Assembly (NCBI GenBank): GCA_024225895.1
Contig: JAAEMC010000621.1
Coordinates: forward strand, 1-5,996
DNA from: Desulfobacteraceae bacterium
GTDB taxonomy: Bacteria; Desulfobacterota; Desulfobacteria; Desulfobacterales; Desulfobacteraceae
Direction of reading: 5' to 3'
DNA length: 5,996 nt
Below, piece after piece: positions 1 to 5,208 of this stretch. Made by a program: the position numbers and the translations under genes. Below the pieces are notes generated by a model. It was not told where the DNA came from, made no database searches, and saw nothing but the letters and a program-made list of their open reading frames with translations. Within the stretch, counting starts at the first letter, position 1. Each line of letters opens with the position of its first letter.

Positions 1-308
1 ACAACAACTTCAATAATCCAATCACAATCAGAGAGTTTCTCAATGTCGTCTTCAAGATTTCCAATGGAGATCAGCCCGGCGTCTTTTTTATTAAAAAATA
101 GTGATGGGCTTGAGGTGAGAGCAGTATCCAACCCCGCTTTCACAATTTTGTTTCTTGCCATTGGATCATTTTTTTCCTCGTCATTTAAATCAAAGGGAAC
201 AATGTCCAGGAGCAGCACTTTTACACCGGCGCCGGCAAGAAGGGCGGCAATACCGCCTCCCATAATTCCGGACCCGATAACTGCGGCCTTTCTGACTTTT
301 CTTATCAT
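1..308 (-). CDS. 3-hydroxyacyl-CoA dehydrogenase, FadN-like, N-terminal part (partial)
   Basis: This is the first 102 codons of a leftward gene that runs off the left edge. The product should oxidise L-3-hydroxyacyl-CoA to 3-ketoacyl-CoA with NAD+ in cytoplasmic fatty-acid beta-oxidation. Seen in the sequence: the N-terminus MIRKVRKAAVIGSGIMGGGI holds the Rossmann glycine motif GSGIMGGG (residues 12-19), followed by the second strand VLLLDIVP with Asp35 positioned to bind the NAD ribose. NLEDDIEKL and DWIIEVV (residues 84-102) are typical of this family. The 'IRKVRKAAVIGSG..MG' opening and 'LLLDIVP' resemble the long FadN type, in which the dehydrogenase is fused to an enoyl-CoA hydratase domain, but the fusion cannot be seen here. 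The ATG at 308 is chosen because AGGAGG lies five bases upstream and the homology begins there. A promoter and palindromic operator lie directly upstream. Confidence 0.9.
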   Translation of the reverse strand, partial: MIRKVRKAAVIGSGIMGGGIAALLAGAGVKVLLLDIVPFDLNDEEKNDPMARNKIVKAGLDTALTSSPSLFFNKKDAGLISIGNLEDDIEKLSDCDWIIEVV

Positions 309-313
309 AATTT

Positions 314-319
314 CCTCCT
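314..319 (-). promoter_or_regulatory. Ribosome binding site of the 3-hydroxyacyl-CoA dehydrogenase gene
   Basis: On the minus strand this reads AGGAGG, a perfect Shine-Dalgarno sequence, five bases before the ATG at 308. It fixes the start codon and predicts efficient translation. Confidence 0.88.
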
Positions 320-348
320 GTTATGAGAGTTTTTAGTGTTTGTTAATT

Positions 349-364
349 ATGAATGAGCATTCAT
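349..364. promoter_or_regulatory. Palindromic operator, probable TetR/FadR-type site 1
   Basis: ATGAATGAGCATTCAT is an inverted repeat with 7-base arms (ATGAATG/CATTCAT) around a central AG. It lies just downstream of the predicted -10 box of the dehydrogenase promoter and overlaps the expected transcription start. TGAATG/CATTCA half-sites are known from FadR-type TetR repressors of fatty-acid degradation (the Bacillus FadR consensus as I recall it), although the spacing between half-sites is shorter here. The likely effector would be a long-chain acyl-CoA; that is inferred from the family and the target gene, not seen. Confidence 0.6.
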
Positions 365-367
365 TTT

Positions 368-396
368 TAATTACCAGATAAAATTAAGGGGGTCAA
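368..396 (-). promoter_or_regulatory. Predicted sigma70 promoter for the 3-hydroxyacyl-CoA dehydrogenase gene
   Basis: On the minus strand, TTGACC (396-391) is followed by a 17-base spacer and TAATTA (373-368). Transcription would start near 361, leaving a leader of about 50 bases that carries the AGGAGG site. The predicted start lies inside the palindrome at 349-364, the classic position for repression by a TetR-type regulator. The -35 box matches the consensus at 5 of 6 positions; the -10 box is weaker but keeps the leading TA. Confidence 0.6.
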
Positions 397-520
397 GGAA
401 AAATATTTAGAAAATGTACTATGGATGATAAAAAAATTATCTTTCAATTTCAGAAAGTTATAAACAGGAATTTGTAAGAGAGGTGTTGCAGAGTTTTTTT
501 AATTCTCTAAAAAATATTTT

Positions 521-536
521 ATGAATATTCATTCAT
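521..536. promoter_or_regulatory. Palindromic operator, probable TetR/FadR-type site 2
   Basis: ATGAATATTCATTCAT matches site 1 (349-364) at 13 of 16 positions, differing only in the central three bases. Its first 12 bases, ATGAATATTCAT, form a perfect palindrome. It ends 19 bases upstream of the -35 box proposed for the rightward operon. It could control that operon, or act as a second site that lets a repressor cooperate across the 172 bp between site centres. Confidence 0.5.
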
Positions 537-555
537 GGAAAAATTTTCATGTTTC

Positions 556-584
556 TTGAAATACATATTGTGGTCTGCTAATGT
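556..584 (+). promoter_or_regulatory. Predicted promoter for the toroid/acyltransferase operon
   Basis: TTGAAA (556-561), a 17-base spacer and TAATGT (579-584) preceded by TGC, which gives an extended -10 element. Transcription would begin near 591, leaving room for the AGGA ribosome site at 616-619 and the ATG at 627. The -10 hexamer itself is a poor match (3 of 6), so the call rests on the -35 box, the spacing and the TGn extension. Confidence 0.4.
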
Positions 585-626
585 TAGCCTGTTATTTTTA
601 AGCCAATTTTATAATAGGATGAATTG

Positions 627-1676
627 ATGAACCTGAAAGAAGCGAATTTAAAACCTTGCTCTGCTCTGAACATCGCCTCAGTTGCACAGTTTATTGTTAG
701 CCTTCAAAGAGAATCCGGGGATATTCCCTGGCATACGGATGGGAAAACCGATCCCTGGGATCTTGTTGAATCAATTATGGGTCTGAATATAGGAGGTTAT
801 TTTGAGAAATCCTACCGGGCATTTGAATGGTTGCAAAAGAATCAGAATCCAGAGGGGTCCTGGTATTCTTCATACATGGATGGAGAACCGGAAGATCGAA
901 CCTGTGAAACCCATATGGCCTCATACATTGCTACAGGTCTTTTTCATACGTGGCTGATCAACAAGGATACTGATTTTTTGCATACCATGTGGGACACCAT
1001 GGAGAAAGGGGTGGATTTTGCAGTTAGTTTGCAGGCACCCAATGGTGAGATTTACTGGGCCAAGAGCCCCAAAGGCGTAGTTGACCCCATGTCTCTTTTG
1101 GCAGGGTCCAGTTCAATTTTTTTGAGCCTGAAATGTGCTCTTGCCATTGCGGCTATTCTCGGCAAGCAAAGAGTTTCCTGGAATAATGCCTTTGAGAAAC
1201 TTGGTACCTCAATTAGAGAAAATACTCATATGTATAATGTCAGCAAGGCAAGATATTCCATGTATTGGTTTTATCCGATACTCAGCGGCGCTCTCCAGGG
1301 TGATAAAGCAAGACACCGTATAGAGAAATACTGGTCCAGATATGTGATTGAAGGCCAGGGTGCCAGGTGCGTTTCAGATGAGCCCTGGGTTACCATTGCC
1401 GAGACCAGTGAGCTTGTGTTGGCCTTAAATGGCATGGGAAATTGCAAATTGGCCAATATTGTATTTTCGTGGATCCAGGACAGGGTGTATAAGAATGATT
1501 CGTTTTGGTGCGGTTTTACCTATCCGGATATGGTGGTCTGGCCCGAAGAAAAAATATCCTGGACCAATGCAGTGGTTCTTATGGCTGCGGATGCCCTATA
1601 TGACCTGACCCCTGCCTCAGGGTTGTTTAATCATACATCCTGGGATGGGTGTGTTTATACGGAATTGGATAATTGA
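627..1676 (+). CDS. Alpha/alpha-toroid protein of the squalene cyclase/prenyltransferase-like superfamily
   Basis: The product is a soluble protein of 349 residues with no signal peptide or membrane helix. It contains QxxxGxW-type repeats: QRESGDIPW (residues 27-35), QNPEGSW (73-79, an exact QW motif) and QAPNGEIYW (136-144). Further Trp-rich turns follow, such as DEPWVTIAET near 251-260 and WPEEKISWTNA near 305-315. These point to an alpha/alpha-barrel like that of terpene cyclases, prenyltransferase beta subunits or six-hairpin glycosidases. The DxDD acid motif of squalene-hopene cyclases is absent and the length is about half of theirs, so it is not a hopene cyclase. Many databases would name it 'prenyltransferase-like', but the substrate is unknown. 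The start is ATG at 627, with AGGA at 616-619; an in-frame TTG at 624 is less likely. It overlaps the downstream acyltransferase gene by four bases, so the two products probably act together. Confidence 0.8.
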   Translation: MNLKEANLKPCSALNIASVAQFIVSLQRESGDIPWHTDGKTDPWDLVESIMGLNIGGYFEKSYRAFEWLQKNQNPEGSWYSSYMDGEPEDRTCETHMASYIATGLFHTWLINKDTDFLHTMWDTMEKGVDFAVSLQAPNGEIYWAKSPKGVVDPMSLLAGSSSIFLSLKCALAIAAILGKQRVSWNNAFEKLGTSIRENTHMYNVSKARYSMYWFYPILSGALQGDKARHRIEKYWSRYVIEGQGARCVSDEPWVTIAETSELVLALNGMGNCKLANIVFSWIQDRVYKNDSFWCGFTYPDMVVWPEEKISWTNAVVLMAADALYDLTPASGLFNHTSWDGCVYTELDN

Positions 1677-2392
1677 AAAAAGATTACCGCCCATACTGGC
1701 TGAAACAGGCATGGTATAAATTGCTGCATTTCCATATCCGGCATTTTTTATCCCCTCAACTGGAGCATCTTGGAAAAAATCCGTTCATTGTCAAACCCTG
1801 GTGCATTGAACTATTTGGCGGCCCAATATTTATTGGAGATAATGTGTCATTGCTGGGCTGTCCAGACAAAAAAACCAGACTCACGGTCTGGTCGGAAAAG
1901 AAAAATGTCAAAGGCATTCACATAGGTGATCATGTTCTGATTTCACCGGGAACCCGCATCAGTGCCGCAAACAGTATTATTATTGGTGATTCCTGTATGC
2001 TGGCAAGCAACAGTTATATCACGGATTCAGATTGGCACGGTATTTATGACCGGTCCATGCCACCCTATGATTCAACCTTTACGAAGTTAGAGGAAAATGT
2101 CTGGATAGGAGATTCAGCCATTGTTTGCAAAGGAGTGATCATTGGAAAGAATTCCATCATTGGTGCGGGATCAGTGGTGACCTGTGATATCCCCCCAAAT
2201 GTAATTGCTGCCGGCAATCCTGCGAAAATCATCAGGGACTTGGATCCGAAAAAAGAAATTATTACTAGAAAGGATCGTTTTTCTGATATCAGAGAGATGA
2301 ACCAATTTTTAGAAGTTTCGGAAAAGCAAAATTTAGCCGGTAATACGCTCACCGGATGGATACGATCATATTTTTTCCCGAAAAAGATTTAG
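1673..2392 (+). CDS. Hexapeptide-repeat (left-handed beta-helix) acyltransferase
   Basis: The product is a 239-residue cytoplasmic enzyme of the LbetaH family that includes maltose and galactoside O-acetyltransferases and WbbJ/WcaF-type sugar acetyltransferases. It should move an acetyl or other acyl group from CoA to a hydroxyl or amino group. Hexapeptide repeats are visible as IFIGDNVSL (52-60), IHIGDHVLISPG (82-93), IIIGDSCMLASN (102-113) and VWIGDSAIVCKG...IGKNSIIGAGSVV (143-169). His122 in DSDWHGIYDR sits where the catalytic histidine of this family lies. AGNPAKII (180-187) is the usual CoA-site loop at the end of the helix. A basic N-terminal extension and a C-terminal tail of about 50 residues are family-variable. 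The start is TTG at 1673, within the stop of the upstream gene (TTGA overlap); the next in-frame ATG is about 108 codons later, so TTG is nearly certain. The acceptor is unknown; it may be a product of the upstream toroid protein. Confidence 0.88.
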   Translation: MKKDYRPYWLKQAWYKLLHFHIRHFLSPQLEHLGKNPFIVKPWCIELFGGPIFIGDNVSLLGCPDKKTRLTVWSEKKNVKGIHIGDHVLISPGTRISAANSIIIGDSCMLASNSYITDSDWHGIYDRSMPPYDSTFTKLEENVWIGDSAIVCKGVIIGKNSIIGAGSVVTCDIPPNVIAAGNPAKIIRDLDPKKEIITRKDRFSDIREMNQFLEVSEKQNLAGNTLTGWIRSYFFPKKI

Positions 2393-2414
2393 CCTTAAAA
2401 AATATCCGGGTTAG

Positions 2415-3662
2415 TTAATTATCTTCTTGCCTTATCATCCCTGCTATAACAGTAAATGCCAGTGCATTTGCAGGTATGTGCATATTAAAGTCACTGGTAC
2501 TGTGGATGAGAATTGCCAACACCGATGCCATTGCAGCAAGACTAAACCCCCTGGTCTGCCGGCTGGGATGGGTAAGATTCTGAAATCCTGTTTTAAAAAA
2601 AATAAAGACTATCCATCCTATGACAGGTAGAATGAACAGGCCTGTGTCGGCTGTAAATTGCAGATAATCATTATGGGCATTGTGAAATAGAACGCCAAGC
2701 CCCGGGGGCTGATATTTGGGAAAAACTACGGTATATGTTCCCGGTCCTGTGCCGGCATAGGGGTTGTCTTTGATAAGTGCCAGCGTACCTTCCCAGGCTT
2801 TAATCCTTGATATGTAATTTGCAGTAATATCTTTTTGAGTGACAGTGGCAATTCTTTCCACAATCGGCGTATTGGACAGGAAAAGAATAGATATGGCAAG
2901 TGCAACGCCTGAGATCAAAAGGACCAATCCTCTGTTTTTAAACTGTTTATGGAAAAAGAGAACCGTCATTAAAAAGCTGTGGGCACCCATGCTTGATATC
3001 CATCCCCCCCTGGATAACGTCAGTGCCAGAGCGGCTACCATGATCAGCGCCATATAACTCATCATAAGAATGATATTCAAGCTCCTGGTACGGGTCAAAA
3101 AAAGAACCAGCAGAAAGGGAAAGGCCATTTCAATGACCCCTGCCATATGATTGTGGTTCCCATAAGTAGATGTCAAAGAGTCAAGATTATACGTTAATTC
3201 TTCGTATTCCCAGAAAGAAAAGGGGTTGATGCCAAATCGTTTGAAAATCCCGAAAATGGATAAGAAGAATGTTGTAGACAGGATTATATAAACCAGGATT
3301 CGTCGCTGTTTTCGTGTTTGGGTGACTGTCTGGCTGATAAAATAAATGGCAATATAGGTTAACAATAGTAAAAAACCTTGCCAGGCATGGGGCTTATGAT
3401 GTGATACAATCATTGAAAACCAGGCTATTATGACGAGAATCACAATGGGCCTGGTTATTATCGTTTTTGTAAAAACAGATGTGGATGTTTTAAGGCTGTC
3501 CATAATCAGCAGTATAATACAAATCAGGACAGATATCTGCATCAAGGTGATGGCCCAGGAATGGACAGAGCCTCTTGCAAGCGGGGTTAAGGCCACAAGC
3601 ATGCAGATCATGTAAAAGGCGGCCTTGTTAAAAAATGTTGGGTTATTGTTTTTGAGATTCAA
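2415..3662 (-). CDS. O-antigen ligase/polymerase family membrane protein (Wzy_C domain)
   Basis: This 415-residue inner-membrane protein has about 11-12 hydrophobic segments, for example near residues 15-30, 36-55, 70-88, 121-139, 195-217, 245-262, 343-357 and 372-391. Between 263 and 342 lies a large polar loop, presumably periplasmic, as in WaaL and Wzy. Family motifs are visible: GNHNHMAG (168-175), SRGGW (217-221), PYAGTGPGTY (301-310), HNAHNDYLQ (327-335) and HSTSDFNMHIPANAL (387-401). Such proteins polymerise or transfer lipid-linked glycans at the periplasmic face. The tyrosine-kinase-like and TPR neighbours favour an exopolysaccharide polymerase over a lipopolysaccharide ligase, but sequence alone does not separate them. 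The start is TTG at 3662, preceded five bases upstream by AAGGA and lying inside the TPR gene (20-bp overlap). An ATG 17 codons later (residue 18) is an alternative but would cut into the first helix. It is the last gene of its operon. Confidence 0.88.
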   Translation of the reverse strand: MNLKNNNPTFFNKAAFYMICMLVALTPLARGSVHSWAITLMQISVLICIILLIMDSLKTSTSVFTKTIITRPIVILVIIAWFSMIVSHHKPHAWQGFLLLLTYIAIYFISQTVTQTRKQRRILVYIILSTTFFLSIFGIFKRFGINPFSFWEYEELTYNLDSLTSTYGNHNHMAGVIEMAFPFLLVLFLTRTRSLNIILMMSYMALIMVAALALTLSRGGWISSMGAHSFLMTVLFFHKQFKNRGLVLLISGVALAISILFLSNTPIVERIATVTQKDITANYISRIKAWEGTLALIKDNPYAGTGPGTYTVVFPKYQPPGLGVLFHNAHNDYLQFTADTGLFILPVIGWIVFIFFKTGFQNLTHPSRQTRGFSLAAMASVLAILIHSTSDFNMHIPANALAFTVIAGMIRQEDN

Positions 3663-5208
3663 GTCTGTCCTTCAATGCATTGTATTGAGGATTGTCCGGA
3701 TGCATTGCAATGGCTTTTTGTAAAAAAGTAAGGCTCAGGCCGAACATTTTCTTTTGTTCATAGGCTCTGGCGGCCCAAAAAAGAAAATCGCTGTTGTCGG
3801 GTTTGATGCGAAAGGCATTTGCCCAATCTGAGGCGGCTTTCATGTGTTTGCCTTGTTCCCACCTTGTCCAGGCGCGATGGCTAAAAAGCCAGGGATTTGC
3901 TTTTGGGGAATACTGGATAGCCTTGTGTATCATTTTTTCTGCTTGTCGGTACTTTTTTTGTTGGTGAAGGGTTCTTGAAAATAAATAAAAATATGCGTAG
4001 TTATTTTTGTCGAGTGTGGTGGCTCTTTGTGCCAGAAGCTCAGCCTGCCGAAAGTCCCTTTCTTTTTCTGAAATTTTTGCCAGAAGATAGTAGGTTTTGG
4101 CATTGGGGCGTTTTTTGTTAAGTGCAAGAAGCCTGGTCCTTGCAAGCTCCAATTTATTTGTTGCCAATAAAGCCCGGGCAATATGGATATCAAGGCCCAA
4201 AGAGAGCGCTCTTTTTTTTTGGGCATTGGTCAATAACTTTATAAATTCATCCAATGCATCCTCTTGTCTATGGATTTCATAAATTCTTTTGATGACAGCA
4301 TCCAGGTTTTCAGCGGTTTCCATGCCTTTTGTGAACCATGGGATGCTTTGAACTCGATCCTGGATTTTTAAACAGAGCATTCCCATATGGATATAATCAT
4401 ATGGGTTGTTTTGGTCTTCCTTTTCAAGACTTTTCCGGAAATAAAAAGCAGCTTGGTCAAATTGACGTTTCGTTTTATAAATATCAGAAAGCGCTCTTAA
4501 TGCAATCCGGGAAAGGCCTTCTTTTTCCAACAACAATAAAAAACCCTTTTCCAATTGTGTTATGAAAATATCATTGAAAAAAGGTTCTTTTATCAGCTGA
4601 TAATATGACTCAGGATAGATTTGGATTAATAATTGAGCGATTTCAGATAGTTTTTTTGTTTTTCCTTTATAGTTCAGATATCTAAGATAATCATAATGGA
4701 CACTAACGCCGTTTGGCCTTAAGCTCATTGCCTTTTCATACAGGCTTTGGGTATTGTATTGTCGGGGATTATCTGGAAAAAGGCTTGCAGATAATATTTC
4801 CATTGCATTTTCGGTTCTTGCCATCCAATAGGCTGGCAGGTAGTCCAGCGGATCTATTTGCAATGCGCTTATCAAGCTGCTTTTTGCTTTTTTATAAAAA
4901 TGCAGGGCCTTTGTAGAAGTACCCTTGTCTTTCCATAGGTTTAAGCCTTTTTCATGGTATGCAATACCTTTTTGGGTATGAATCCGCAGCAGATCCTTGG
5001 CAGCCAGATTTTTCCCTGGAATTTTTTGAATGGCATTTTCTGCCCGGGAAAACGAACCAATAGCCTTGTTCCAATCATTATCATTCAAATAATCAATACC
5101 TTTCTGGTAATGAAATCTAGACCAGAAAAGGATTGAAGCGATAACAAGCAGAAGGGACAAAAAGCAGATGCCGACAATCTTTATGGAATATATAGACCTA
5201 TTGCCCAC
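3643..5208 (-). CDS. Membrane-anchored tetratricopeptide-repeat protein
   Basis: The 521-residue product has a short N-terminus, one hydrophobic segment (about residues 9-29) that is probably a signal anchor, and a long helical-repeat domain likely in the periplasm. TPR-type units can be read near 34-60, 236-265, 270-300, 370-402, 404-436, 438-470 and 473-505. They show the usual pattern of A/G at position 8, A at position 20 and a closing P, for example RQAEKMIHKAIQYSP and GLSLTFLQKAIAMHPDNP. The region from about 100 to 230 is more divergent. There is no catalytic domain, so it probably serves as a scaffold for the polysaccharide machinery. In many bacteria the O-antigen-ligase domain is fused to C-terminal TPRs; here the two are separate, overlapping genes. 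The start is GTG at 5208, overlapping the upstream gene by 11 bp and lacking a clear Shine-Dalgarno site, so translation is probably coupled. Confidence 0.85.
   Translation of the reverse strand: MGNRSIYSIKIVGICFLSLLLVIASILFWSRFHYQKGIDYLNDNDWNKAIGSFSRAENAIQKIPGKNLAAKDLLRIHTQKGIAYHEKGLNLWKDKGTSTKALHFYKKAKSSLISALQIDPLDYLPAYWMARTENAMEILSASLFPDNPRQYNTQSLYEKAMSLRPNGVSVHYDYLRYLNYKGKTKKLSEIAQLLIQIYPESYYQLIKEPFFNDIFITQLEKGFLLLLEKEGLSRIALRALSDIYKTKRQFDQAAFYFRKSLEKEDQNNPYDYIHMGMLCLKIQDRVQSIPWFTKGMETAENLDAVIKRIYEIHRQEDALDEFIKLLTNAQKKRALSLGLDIHIARALLATNKLELARTRLLALNKKRPNAKTYYLLAKISEKERDFRQAELLAQRATTLDKNNYAYFYLFSRTLHQQKKYRQAEKMIHKAIQYSPKANPWLFSHRAWTRWEQGKHMKAASDWANAFRIKPDNSDFLFWAARAYEQKKMFGLSLTFLQKAIAMHPDNPQYNALKDRLESQKQ

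Larger units (their letters stand above)
309..626. other. AT-rich divergent intergenic region
   Basis: This 318-bp gap separates the leftward dehydrogenase gene from the rightward toroid/acyltransferase operon. It is clearly richer in A+T than the flanking genes and holds no convincing coding sequence. It contains a sigma70-like promoter in each direction and two copies of a 16-bp near-palindrome. No hairpin-plus-T-run terminator, tRNA or recognisable riboswitch was seen. The stretch between about 397 and 520 holds only A/T-rich tracts and a weak inverted repeat. Confidence 0.75.

Noticed and set aside
43..336. Open reading frame on the plus strand over the dehydrogenase gene
   Set aside because: It is antisense to a clear 3-hydroxyacyl-CoA dehydrogenase N-terminus with a perfect ribosome site. 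Its protein has low complexity and no family features.
441..457. CTTTC...GAAAG inverted repeat in the intergenic region
   Set aside because: Five-base arms in A/T-rich DNA are expected by chance. It has no T-run and no link to a promoter.
610..615. Perfect TATAAT hexamer close to the toroid gene
   Set aside because: As a -10 box it would start transcription at about 622, downstream of the AGGA ribosome site, and there is no -35 box at a suitable distance. It more likely reflects local A/T richness.
627..1676. Squalene-hopene cyclase or genuine protein prenyltransferase
   Set aside because: There is no DxDD motif, the length is about half that of hopene cyclases, and the zinc-ligand pattern of protein prenyltransferase beta subunits could not be identified. 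Only the fold-level assignment is kept.
2065..2352. Minus-strand reading frame inside the acyltransferase gene
   Set aside because: It is the antisense shadow of conserved hexapeptide repeats and has no ribosome site or recognisable domain.
2377..2410. CCCG...CGGG inverted repeat across the convergent gene ends as a terminator
   Set aside because: The stem is only four base pairs with a loop of about 26 bases and no proper T-run, so no terminator can be supported between the convergent operons.
3930..4226. Minus-strand reading frame inside the TPR gene, in another frame
   Set aside because: It lies wholly within a well-supported TPR coding region, with unlikely composition and no homology signs.
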